Shown here: positions 26,545-34,135 of the stretch, one piece after another
How the letters are laid out: every line of letters starts with the position of its first letter
Position numbering within the stretch: position 1 is the stretch's first letter
Source of the DNA: Pseudanabaenaceae cyanobacterium SKYG29
GTDB taxonomy: Bacteria > Cyanobacteriota > Cyanobacteriia > Pseudanabaenales > Pseudanabaenaceae
NCBI GenBank assembly: GCA_025055675.1
Contig: JANWWT010000001.1
Location: forward strand, 248,001 to 312,000
DNA: 64,000 nucleotides
Direction of reading: 5' to 3'
The notes under the pieces: generated by a model
What the model was told of the DNA's origin: nothing
Database searches by the model: none
What the model saw: only the letters and a program-made list of their open reading frames with translations
Program-made: the position numbers and the translations under genes

Positions 26545-27591
26545 GGCAGGTTCTGGTCTCTCCCGACCCATCAATTTAACAAAGGGCTTAATGGACTGCA
26601 TCAGCTGGTCAAACTGGTCAAAATTGAGAGACTGGGGACCATCCGAAAGCGCCTTTTGGGGATTGGGGTGCACCTCTACCATAATCGCATCTGCCCCTGC
26701 CACGATCGCTGCCATCACCATCGGCGGCACATAATCCGACCAACCCGTACCATGACTGGGGTCAATCATCACCGGCAGGTGCGTCAACTTCTTCAACACA
26801 GGAATACAAGCCAAATCTAGGGTGTTACGCGTGTACTTGCTATCAAAGGTACGAATCCCCCGTTCGCACAGAATTACATTGGGGTTACCCGCTGCCAGGA
26901 TGTATTCCGCTGCCATCAACCAATCATCGATCGTGGCTGCCATCCCCCGCTTGAGCAAAACAGGTTTGGGTTGCCGACCGATGCGCTTTAACAGGGCAAA
27001 ATTCTGCATATTCCGTGCCCCTACCTGCAATACATCAGCGACCTCCGCCACCTTGTCAATATCAGGGCTATCCATGACCTCTGTAATTACCCCTAGACCC
27101 GATGCCTGCTTTGCCGCTGCCAGTAACTCCAGAGCACTTTCCCCATGTCCCTGGAAAGAATAGGGAGAAGTACGCGGCTTGTAAGCTCCACCCCGCAAAA
27201 ACTGCGCTCCCGCTGCTTTCACCTTAAGGGCAGTAGCAATAATCATCTCCTCATTCTCTACTGAGCAAGGACCCGCTGTAACCACCAAGGGATGATGCTG
27301 CCCAAATACTACCTCCCCACTGGGAGTATGGACTACGACTTCACTATACTCATTGTGGCGGTACTCCAGGCTGGCGCGCTTAAAGGGCTTCTCTACCCGC
27401 AACACCGACTCTATCCAGGGGCTGAGTTCCTCAATGCGGAAGGGGTCTAACTCCTGGGTTTCCCCCACCAGCCCGATTACTACCTTGTGTTTACCGACAA
27501 TCTTCTCCGGTGACAACCCCCAACTGGCTAACTCCGCACTGATACGGTTAATTTCTTCCTGGGGCGTACCCACCTTCATCACCACAATCAT
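26533..27591 (-). CDS. aroF: 3-deoxy-7-phosphoheptulonate (DAHP) synthase, AroF type with N-terminal regulatory domain
   Basis: This enzyme starts the shikimate pathway, joining phosphoenolpyruvate and erythrose 4-phosphate. The 352-residue protein has an N-terminal ferredoxin-like domain (MIVVMKVGTPQEEINRIS, about 1-70) typical of type I-beta enzymes, and then the barrel with VTAGPCSVENEEM, RGGAYKPRTSPYSFQG, LQVGARNMQNFALLK, KPVLLKRGMAATIDDWL, ILCERGIRTF and MIDPSHGTGWSDYVPP. The start overlaps the stop of the PAM68 gene by four bases, placing it at the end of a rpsO-PAM68-aroF run. Its stop overlaps convergent truB. Confidence 0.93.
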   Translation of the reverse strand: MIVVMKVGTPQEEINRISAELASWGLSPEKIVGKHKVVIGLVGETQELDPFRIEELSPWIESVLRVEKPFKRASLEYRHNEYSEVVVHTPSGEVVFGQHHPLVVTAGPCSVENEEMIIATALKVKAAGAQFLRGGAYKPRTSPYSFQGHGESALELLAAAKQASGLGVITEVMDSPDIDKVAEVADVLQVGARNMQNFALLKRIGRQPKPVLLKRGMAATIDDWLMAAEYILAAGNPNVILCERGIRTFDSKYTRNTLDLACIPVLKKLTHLPVMIDPSHGTGWSDYVPPMVMAAIVAGADAIMVEVHPNPQKALSDGPQSLNFDQFDQLMQSIKPFVKLMGRERPEPALVR

Positions 27592-28019
27592 TGTTTTACC
27601 TCTCCTTTACTGCGCATAGCTTTCCAGGCATCCGTTAAATAGCCCAAATTCCTCTGAAACTCTGACCACCCCCACCAACTACCGACCCGATCGGCATCCC
27701 AGGAAGCAGACAGAGCGCCATAGCTCAGCCCCGCTACCCCCAAGCCTAAAAACAGCATACTAACCGCCACTACTGCCCCATTAGGTAACGGGAAGAGGTG
27801 ATGGGAGACGATCCAATAACTAATTAGCAGTACCGCAAACCCAGTCAAAGTGGGCACACCACAGAATAGAGCTACCCGCCTTACCATGCGCCGACTAACC
27901 ACCTCAGGCATCCTTGGTGTAGGCTCTTTATCCTGTTCCACCTTAGCTGCGGCAGGGGCAACTTTGGCTGGTTTCTTTTTTTTACTGCGGCGGGCAGGCT
28001 CAAAGGGTAGCTTGCTCAT
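27588..28019 (-). CDS. PAM68-like photosystem II assembly protein (DUF3464)
   Basis: The 143-residue protein has a charged, lysine-rich N-terminus (ARRSKKKKPAKVAPAAAK), the conserved lead-in IPE/MPEVVSRRMVRRVALF, two membrane helices (GVPTLTGFAVLLISYWIV and VAVSMLFLGLGVAGLSYGALSA), and the C-terminal block SWDADRVGSWWGWSEFQRN. This pattern is that of plant PAM68 and cyanobacterial Sll0933, thylakoid proteins that help insert chlorophyll into CP47 during photosystem II assembly. It starts one base after the rpsO stop, a pairing common in cyanobacteria. Confidence 0.88.
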   Translation of the reverse strand: MSKLPFEPARRSKKKKPAKVAPAAAKVEQDKEPTPRMPEVVSRRMVRRVALFCGVPTLTGFAVLLISYWIVSHHLFPLPNGAVVAVSMLFLGLGVAGLSYGALSASWDADRVGSWWGWSEFQRNLGYLTDAWKAMRSKGEVKQ

Positions 28020-28020
28020 C

Positions 28021-28290
28021 TTACCCCCTGATCCCCAGCCGAGTAACCAGCTCTTTGTACTGGGCAGGATTTTCCCGTTTCAGGTAGGCTAGCAGCCGTT
28101 TCCGCTGACCAATGATTTTCAGAAGAGAGCGCCGGGAAGAAAAATCCTTGGGGTGCTCCTTGAGGTGATTGGTGAGTTGGTTGACCCGCTCCGAGAGTAG
28201 AGCAATTTGCACCACTGAAGACCCCGTATCCGTGGGATGAGCGCGAAAAGTTTTTATGATCTCTTGTTTACGTTCTTGGAGCAGAGGCAT
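28021..28290 (-). CDS. rpsO: 30S ribosomal protein S15
   Basis: S15 binds 16S rRNA and bridges the subunits. The 89-residue protein has HPTDTGSSVVQIALLSERVNQL, the loop HLKEHPKDFSSRRSLLKIIGQRKRLLAYL and ends LGIRG, all typical. The ATG at 28290 gives exactly the usual 89 residues (MPLLQERKQEII), so an in-frame GTG two codons upstream was not used. It is followed at one base by the PAM68 gene. Confidence 0.95.
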   Translation of the reverse strand: MPLLQERKQEIIKTFRAHPTDTGSSVVQIALLSERVNQLTNHLKEHPKDFSSRRSLLKIIGQRKRLLAYLKRENPAQYKELVTRLGIRG

Positions 28291-28333
28291 GGGCACACAT
28301 ACTAAAAAGACATCTAAGGATCATAGCACAACT

Positions 28334-28468
28334 CTAGTGGGCAGACCCATTGCCGTGGTACTTGTCCGTGTCGTAGAAACCATTCTGTGTACCAAAGAAT
28401 AGGCAACTTACGCTGAAGAGAACACTCAGGACTAACAACAAGGTCTTGAAATCAAATAGGGTTTCCAT
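28334..28468 (-). CDS. 44-residue single-helix membrane peptide ending in YHGNGSAH
   Basis: The frame starts with ATG 28468 and encodes METLFDFKTLLLVLSVLFSV, then SCLFFGTQNGFYDTDKYHGN and GSAH. There is one membrane helix with a short conserved-looking polar tail rich in Tyr, Asp, His and Gly. The composition is that of a small thylakoid accessory subunit, and I believe similar tails occur in other cyanobacteria, but I cannot name it with certainty; a Psb35-like or comparable small photosystem protein is one untested idea. It lies between amt and rpsO on the same strand. Confidence 0.65.
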   Translation of the reverse strand: METLFDFKTLLLVLSVLFSVSCLFFGTQNGFYDTDKYHGNGSAH

Positions 28469-28549
28469 AGGCGTTAATACGCAAAGCCATTTATCACTGT
28501 AGGTCACCTAGAGGCAAATATACGGGAAACTTTACACAACTTTTAAGTT

Positions 28550-30142
28550 CTACTGGTTAGTCTGGAGGTTGGAGTAAGCAATCACCCCTGTTTCGGCAAT
28601 GTCTAGCCCTTCTACCTCCACAGCGGCAGGCACTCGCATACCCACAAACTCATCAAGGAGAGTGAAGAACCCAGCCGATACTGCATATCCCCAGATGATT
28701 AGCACTATTGCCCCAATCAACTGGGCGATAAACTGCCCCACGTCCCCATAGAGCAAGCCGCGTACTGCTCCCTCTACTCCATTCCAACTGCCCCCATAAA
28801 TTGCTGTGCCATCGGCAAAAATCCCTACACACAGCACTCCCAAAATGCCACACACGCCATGCACAGAAATTGCCCCCACGGGGTCATCGATACCTAAACG
28901 ATCGATCGTTTCCACGGAGTAGCACACCACCACTCCAGCAATTACGCCAATAACAAAACCCGCCGTTGCGCCAATAAAGCCAGAGGCAGCCGTAACTGCT
29001 ACCAGTCCCGCCAAGAGACCATTGGCGATCATAGTGGGGTCAGGTTTGCCTGTGCGACAAATCATGTAAATAGCTGCTGATAGCGCCCCCCCTGCACTAG
29101 CCAGCATAGTCACTGTGGCAATCACGCCAATCCGTAGGAGACCGCCTCCCGCTGCCCCTAGTGTACTGCCCGCATTAAAACCAAACCAACCAAAGGCAAG
29201 GATGAACGCCCCTAAAATGCCCATGGGGATATTGTGCCCAGGTAGAGCATTGATTGAACCGTCAGGGTTGTACTTGCCTAATCTCGGTCCCAGACGTTGC
29301 GCCCCCGCCAAAGCGCACATACCCCCGATCGCGTGTACTACCCCCGAACCCGCAAAGTCCACGTAGCCATGACCCAAACCAAAGTTAGTACCCAAACTAG
29401 CTAGCCAGCCACCCCCCCAAGCCCAGTTGCCAAACAGCGGATACAAAAACATAGACATGAACAAGCCATAGATAGCAAAGGACTTGAGACTCCAGCGCTC
29501 TGCCATTGCCCCCGTCGGAATGGTAGCTGCCGTGTCCATAAACACCATTTGGAAGAGAAAGATGGCATAAACACCTATGTCGTAAGTGTCGCCCCCCAAA
29601 AACCAACCCTTGGTAGCAAATAGACCAAAAGACTTGCCTAAAATATTGATAGTGAACTCATGGGCTGTCCCCAGAGGTGTTGTTCCCCCCAAGGTAGGTA
29701 CACTTGTCCCGCCGTACATCAAGGCAAAACCCGCTATCCAAAAACCTGTCATGCCAATTACATAAATTAAAAAGTTCATCAGCATGGTGTGGGCAGCATT
29801 CTTAGCTTGGGTAAAGCCCGTTTCTACCAAAGCAAACCCAGCTTGCATGAGCATCACTAAGAATCCAGAAATAAGTACCCACATTAGATTGATAGCTATG
29901 CGGTTTTGCCCTACGGCATCGGCCAGTTGCACAGCGAGCGGTTCCTGTTGCTTTTGTCTGAAGAATTCGAGACTACCCTCTGGCGCAATGATTGTTTCTC
30001 CCTGGGCATTCTGCACATCAACAGCCTTGCCTGTAGCAGTACCGCTGGGGTCACCTGCTAAAACATATATTCCTCCACCACTGAGGCACAAAATACATAA
30101 GAAAGCAAAGAAAGATTTGAGCCAAAATCGTTTCTTTCTCAT
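28550..30142 (-). CDS. amt: Ammonium transporter (Amt/MEP/Rh family)
   Basis: The 530-residue protein begins with a signal-like segment (MRKKRFWLKSFFAFLCILCLSGGGIYVLA). About 60 periplasmic residues follow, and then eleven membrane helices with Amt signatures: GFALVETGFTQAKN, FQMVFMDTAATIPTGAMAERW, GYVDFAGSGVVHAIGGMCALAGA, FGWFGFNAGSTLGA and DDPVGAISVHGVCGILG. It takes up NH4+/NH3 across the cytoplasmic membrane. The start codon directly follows the TAA of the pseudo-receiver gene (TAA ATG) with no spacer. No glnB/glnK is adjacent. A GTT-N8-TAC sequence ahead of the pair may be an NtcA site. Confidence 0.95.
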   Translation of the reverse strand: MRKKRFWLKSFFAFLCILCLSGGGIYVLAGDPSGTATGKAVDVQNAQGETIIAPEGSLEFFRQKQQEPLAVQLADAVGQNRIAINLMWVLISGFLVMLMQAGFALVETGFTQAKNAAHTMLMNFLIYVIGMTGFWIAGFALMYGGTSVPTLGGTTPLGTAHEFTINILGKSFGLFATKGWFLGGDTYDIGVYAIFLFQMVFMDTAATIPTGAMAERWSLKSFAIYGLFMSMFLYPLFGNWAWGGGWLASLGTNFGLGHGYVDFAGSGVVHAIGGMCALAGAQRLGPRLGKYNPDGSINALPGHNIPMGILGAFILAFGWFGFNAGSTLGAAGGGLLRIGVIATVTMLASAGGALSAAIYMICRTGKPDPTMIANGLLAGLVAVTAASGFIGATAGFVIGVIAGVVVCYSVETIDRLGIDDPVGAISVHGVCGILGVLCVGIFADGTAIYGGSWNGVEGAVRGLLYGDVGQFIAQLIGAIVLIIWGYAVSAGFFTLLDEFVGMRVPAAVEVEGLDIAETGVIAYSNLQTNQ

Positions 30143-30808
30143 TTATTTTTCCTGTTTCGGTTCATAGGAAATACTAGGATGTACTATTTGGGAATGTTTA
30201 TTAGCAGCCACAGAAAAACGCGGCACTTTTACACCCCGATAGATAATATACTCTGTCTTTTCTTCAGGGCAAGATTCTACTGCTTGTTCCTCCTGGTCCT
30301 CTGTTGCTTTATCATTTTGTTCCTCTGCCTCTGTAGCTGCTTCAGCAGCAGCAGGTAGGGGGTTATACTTTGCCACTAGACCAAGAATAGTGGTTGTTAG
30401 CTCTTGCTTGGGTTCTCTGCCGATCGCTGCTAACACTCTGCTAATAGAGTCGAGGGCACTGCGGGTAGTTAATTTGGGTAAAAAATCGATCGCTCCCCGC
30501 CTTGTCGCCCACCTTCTTTCTAGTTCAGTTACTTCAATGCGCAGGGGATTAACTATGAAGACTTTTAACTCCTTCAAGTGTGCTTGCGCCCACCGACAGA
30601 CAGAACCACAGATAAGGGTATTTTCCCTTTGAGCACTATAGTTTATCAGGAGTAGATGGGGATTCGTGTCACGCAGGTAGACATAGATATTGTCTAATTC
30701 TGTCTTCACTACCACGTCTAGCCCTTGTAGTTTCAGAATCGCTTGCCACAGCAGTCCCTCTGGGTTTTGTAAATATGCAATCAGGGCAGTAGGTACATCA
30801 GAGTTCAT
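30143..30808 (-). CDS. Response-regulator-like protein with a degenerate receiver domain
   Basis: Read from ATG 30808 this is a 221-residue protein; a GTG seven codons earlier is also in frame. Residues 1-125 have the alternating pattern of a CheY-like receiver: TALIAYLQN, a helix, PHLLLINYSAQ in which the phospho-acceptor position is Asn rather than Asp, VFIVNP, and GAIDFLPKLTTRSALDSI, where the conserved Lys remains. The C-terminal part is an acidic, low-complexity linker (AAEAATEAEEQNDKATED) and a short end motif (YIIYRGVKVPRFS). It should therefore not be phosphorylated normally. The frame abuts amt without a spacer, hinting at a role in nitrogen uptake control; that is inference. Confidence 0.65.
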   Translation of the reverse strand: MNSDVPTALIAYLQNPEGLLWQAILKLQGLDVVVKTELDNIYVYLRDTNPHLLLINYSAQRENTLICGSVCRWAQAHLKELKVFIVNPLRIEVTELERRWATRRGAIDFLPKLTTRSALDSISRVLAAIGREPKQELTTTILGLVAKYNPLPAAAEAATEAEEQNDKATEDQEEQAVESCPEEKTEYIIYRGVKVPRFSVAANKHSQIVHPSISYEPKQEK

Positions 30809-30861
30809 GGGTGAATTAGCTACTTTCACTCTATTAAAAACTGAATGTGAAAATTAAGTTT

Positions 30862-30875
30862 GTATTAAGGGTAAC
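30862..30875 (-). promoter_or_regulatory. Possible NtcA site upstream of the pseudo-receiver/amt pair
   Basis: On the minus strand the sequence is GTT-ACCCTTAA-TAC, one mismatch from the NtcA consensus GTA-N8-TAC. A TAATAG-like -10 box follows at roughly the distance expected of an NtcA-activated promoter, though about two bases too far. If used, the transcript would start close to 30830, which favours ATG 30808 as the start. Confidence 0.3.
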
Positions 30876-30877
30876 AT

Positions 30878-31528
30878 TTATGTGCCGAAGGCGCGATCCC
30901 CTGCATCCCCCAAACCTGGTATAATAAAGCCTTTATCATTGAGGCTCTCATCAATAGCAGCGGCAAAGACTTGTAAATGGGGATAGCGATTGCTTAGTTT
31001 TTGCAGAGCAGGTGGCGCACAGATAATACTGATAATGCGCATTAGTTGGGGGTCAGCTCCCCGTGCAGTCAGCATCTCCAGCACTTGCATAATTGTCCCC
31101 CCTGTGGCCAGCATCGGCTCTAAAATTAATAGGCGAGTGGTCGGCTCTATAACAGAGGGAAGACGATCGAGATAACAGGAAGGTAGAAGAGTTTCCTCAT
31201 CTCTGACCATGCCCAAATGATAGACCCTTGCCCCAGGAATAAGACTCTGACAGGGTTCCAGCAAAGCTAAACCAGCCCTAAGGATAGGCACGATCGCAAG
31301 GGGTACCTGGCTGGGAATGATTTTGCCCGTGGTTACAGCCAGAGGTGTCTCCACCTCTATGGTTTGAGTGGGCAGCCAATCTCTAATTGCTTCATAGGTC
31401 AGCCAGCGACTCAATTCCTGCAAAGCAGTGCGAAACAGGGGAAAAGGGGTGTATTTATCCCTCGCCACCGTTAGCCAGTGTTGAATCAGGGGATGGGGCA
31501 GGACGAAAACCTTGAGCTGGAGAACCAT
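30878..31528 (-). CDS. upp: Uracil phosphoribosyltransferase
   Basis: Upp salvages uracil to UMP with PRPP. The 216-residue protein has the PRPP loop EPMLATGGTI, the substrate segment LAIVPILRAGLALLEPCQ, and the C-terminal uracil-binding end DKGFIIPGLGDAGDRAFGT. Length is normal. The gene stands alone on the minus strand between the DUF1501 gene and the pseudo-receiver gene. Confidence 0.94.
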   Translation of the reverse strand: MVLQLKVFVLPHPLIQHWLTVARDKYTPFPLFRTALQELSRWLTYEAIRDWLPTQTIEVETPLAVTTGKIIPSQVPLAIVPILRAGLALLEPCQSLIPGARVYHLGMVRDEETLLPSCYLDRLPSVIEPTTRLLILEPMLATGGTIMQVLEMLTARGADPQLMRIISIICAPPALQKLSNRYPHLQVFAAAIDESLNDKGFIIPGLGDAGDRAFGT

Positions 31529-31603
31529 GACCTAGATTGAACTGTTCACAATCAAATTTTAACCCCCTGCAGGAACCAGCCGCGATTGCCAGCGAGTGAC
31601 CTA

Positions 31604-32752
31604 CTAAGCCAGAAATTCTACGTAGGGAAAACTGCCACCTAGGATGTCTACAGAATTGCCGTGCAACCACCGATCGATCGTTTCTGCGTACAAACTACGA
31701 AAGTCAATTTGCCAAGGTAAGTTGCCATTGACTAAACTGTCTAGGTTTGGTTGCCCACCCAAAATACCGCCTTTGAGATTGTTACCCAGGAAGAAAACAG
31801 GGGTAGCTGTGCCATGGTCTGTGCCCCCTGAGCCGTTTTGCGCTACTCGCCGTCCAAATTCTGTCTGTACCATGATCAACACATTGCCATCGCTGCCTCT
31901 GGTTTTTAGGTCATTCATCAGAGCTGCCAGACTGTCCCCTACACTTTTAAGCAACCGTTGATGTTGGGGTAGTTGGTTGACATGGGTATCCCACCCCCCC
32001 ACTGTCAGATAAACGATCGGGGGTAAAGCTTCCAATACTACAGAAGCAAAGGCAAATTGATTGCCGATATTGTCCTGGGGATAGTCACCACTATTTGTCT
32101 TTTGATTAACCTTGCTTTGGAACTGATCCACTGCTGCTTGACCTGCTAAAACCGCTTGGCGGACAACTTCTGCTAAGGGGTGAGATTGGGTGACGTTGTA
32201 GGCAACCTGGACTGCCCGCCCAACTTTGTCCCCCGTTGCCAGCCTCAGATTGGGAGACAGTTGTAAATACCGTTCATCTTTTGCTCCCAGGAGAGCGAGG
32301 GGGTACTCGTCGCCGATAAAAACAGCATCCGCAGTATCAGCTTTGATAGTGGATAGATACCGCGCTAACCAACCACTGATGCTCCCTTCTGTAAGTTGTC
32401 CACTTTGCCAGATGTCCTGGGAACGAAAATGGGACAGACTAGGATTGGGATAGCTGACGTTTTGCACGATCGTTAGTTTTTGGGCATCAAACAAGGGTTT
32501 TAGCTTCTCTAAACTGGGATGGAGAGCGATTTGACTAGTGATGGGAATGCCGTCTTTAATGGCTAAACTAGGGCGCAGGCGGATATAGTTAGGGTCTCTA
32601 TAGGGTATGCAGGTATTCAAACCATCGTTGCCGCCCACTAGTTGCACGACTAACAGAGTGCGTTGCTTACTAGAGAGATTCTGGGCACGGGCTTGCCAAA
32701 TACTGGCAAAGGTAGTAAGAGCAGCGAGAGTGAAAAATGTACGCCTTTTCAT
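31604..32752 (-). CDS. DUF1501 family secreted protein
   Basis: The 382-residue protein has an N-terminal signal (MKRRTFFTLAALTTFASIWQARA) that may be a weak twin-arginine/Sec type. Motifs VVQLVGGNDGLNTCIPYRDP, LSHFRSQDIWQSG, GGWDTHVNQ, TEFGRRVAQNGSGGTDHG and ATPVFFLGNNLKGG are those of the DUF1501 family, related to the alkaline phosphatase/sulfatase fold. The biochemical activity is unknown. ATG 32752 lies eight bases after the DUF1800 stop; an in-frame TTG further upstream would overlap it. The pair DUF1800-DUF1501 is a common unit in many bacteria. Confidence 0.88.
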   Translation of the reverse strand: MKRRTFFTLAALTTFASIWQARAQNLSSKQRTLLVVQLVGGNDGLNTCIPYRDPNYIRLRPSLAIKDGIPITSQIALHPSLEKLKPLFDAQKLTIVQNVSYPNPSLSHFRSQDIWQSGQLTEGSISGWLARYLSTIKADTADAVFIGDEYPLALLGAKDERYLQLSPNLRLATGDKVGRAVQVAYNVTQSHPLAEVVRQAVLAGQAAVDQFQSKVNQKTNSGDYPQDNIGNQFAFASVVLEALPPIVYLTVGGWDTHVNQLPQHQRLLKSVGDSLAALMNDLKTRGSDGNVLIMVQTEFGRRVAQNGSGGTDHGTATPVFFLGNNLKGGILGGQPNLDSLVNGNLPWQIDFRSLYAETIDRWLHGNSVDILGGSFPYVEFLA

Positions 32753-32760
32753 AGCAAACC

Positions 32761-34023
32761 TCAAGCTAGTTGATAAAGGGGGGTAGAAAGCAAAACAGCA
32801 GCAAATTCGTGGACAGCTAAGTTATCCGTAGATGGGGGAATTGCACCTGCAGGGTTGTTGTCTAACAGTAAAAAGATGAGGTCTGACTGGGAGAACTTCT
32901 GCCGATCGAACTTGAATCCCCCCATATCACCGCTAGTAAGAGTTATTTGCCTAGCTATATTCAACCGACTGAGTAAAGATGAAGCGGTCAGCCATCCTTC
33001 GTCATTTGCCCAGCCCTTGACCGTGGGTGGATTATACATAGCCTGTCCCATCGATCGTAAGGCGCTGTTGACACGTCTGGGGTCAGCCTGCACCTGCAAT
33101 TGCCGTAGAGCAGCCACCATAAACTCCTGGGGTGTGCGGATTTGACTGCGATAGGCTCGATCGCTATAAAACTCATCACTAGTAAAGATTGCCTCTAGCA
33201 CCTTGGCAATAGAACGATCGTTTTCTTGATAGACTTTGCCTAGACGTTCTACGATATGGGGTTCAGGGTGGGGATGCACAAAGGTACGCCAGAGCTTTGC
33301 CCCCAATTGCCGACCTGTTTGGGGATGATTGGCAAGAATCTGAACAATATCCTCTGTACGGAAATTACCTCTTTTCCCTAGGAAAGTTTTCACCCCGTTG
33401 TCGTGTTGACTAGGGCGAAAGATAGCTGTAGAACTACCCTCCTGGAAGTTAGTTTGTATTGTCCAACCTGTCAAAGCCCGTGCCCCTTCTTGCACATCGG
33501 TTTCCGTGTAGTTGCCGATCCCAATTGTGAATAGCTCCATCACTTCGCGGCTGTAGTTTTCGTTGATGTTGCCTTTGCGATTTTGGTTACTATCGAGGTA
33601 GTGGAGCATGGCGGGGCTGGTTGTCACTTGCCACAATAAATCTTGAAAATCCCCCAAAGCATAGTTGCGCAGTCGCCTTTCGTAGTCCAATAACATGTAG
33701 GGGTTGCTGGTTTTGCGTAGACTGATGACAAAGTGATCGCGCCAGAAGCTAACTATACGCTCATGCAGGGGGTTAGTGGCAGTGAATGTCTGTTTTGTTA
33801 GCCAGTCTAAAAACTGCTGGCGGACTTGCGTAAGTAATTGGGGGTCATTGGCATTGCTGGGTAAACCAGGTAAGGAGGGGACTGGGTCAGGGGTGACATC
33901 GTTTAGCCACCGTTCTAGATAGTCTATGGGAGACCAGTTGCTGTTCAACTCCTCCAGGGTACCACCACCTGTACTGCGGCGGAGAAAGTGGGCTTTCTGT
34001 TGTTGGGGGTTCACAGTAGTCAA
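32761..34023 (-). CDS. DUF1800 family protein
   Basis: The 420-residue protein contains HFLRRSTGGGTLEEL, ERIVSFWRDHFVIS, NYSREVMELFTIGIGNYTETDVQEGARALTGWTI and HDNGVKTFLGKRGNF, the signatures of DUF1800. The function is unknown; members are normally encoded together with DUF1501 proteins, as here, and both are thought to act outside the cytoplasm. No signal peptide is obvious at the N-terminus. The start is uncertain: TTG at 34023 or GTG at 34014, with no ATG available and no clear Shine-Dalgarno sequence. Confidence 0.87.
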   Translation of the reverse strand: MTTVNPQQQKAHFLRRSTGGGTLEELNSNWSPIDYLERWLNDVTPDPVPSLPGLPSNANDPQLLTQVRQQFLDWLTKQTFTATNPLHERIVSFWRDHFVISLRKTSNPYMLLDYERRLRNYALGDFQDLLWQVTTSPAMLHYLDSNQNRKGNINENYSREVMELFTIGIGNYTETDVQEGARALTGWTIQTNFQEGSSTAIFRPSQHDNGVKTFLGKRGNFRTEDIVQILANHPQTGRQLGAKLWRTFVHPHPEPHIVERLGKVYQENDRSIAKVLEAIFTSDEFYSDRAYRSQIRTPQEFMVAALRQLQVQADPRRVNSALRSMGQAMYNPPTVKGWANDEGWLTASSLLSRLNIARQITLTSGDMGGFKFDRQKFSQSDLIFLLLDNNPAGAIPPSTDNLAVHEFAAVLLSTPLYQLA

Positions 34024-34135
34024 GTACGCTACTGTTTAGACTATACCCCTAGCTGTAGACCCAGGTAGCAGCTGCCTCATATTGACCGTCTTGCTTTTCC
34101 CTACTAACCTAGTACAGACTCTCAACACAGTGGCA

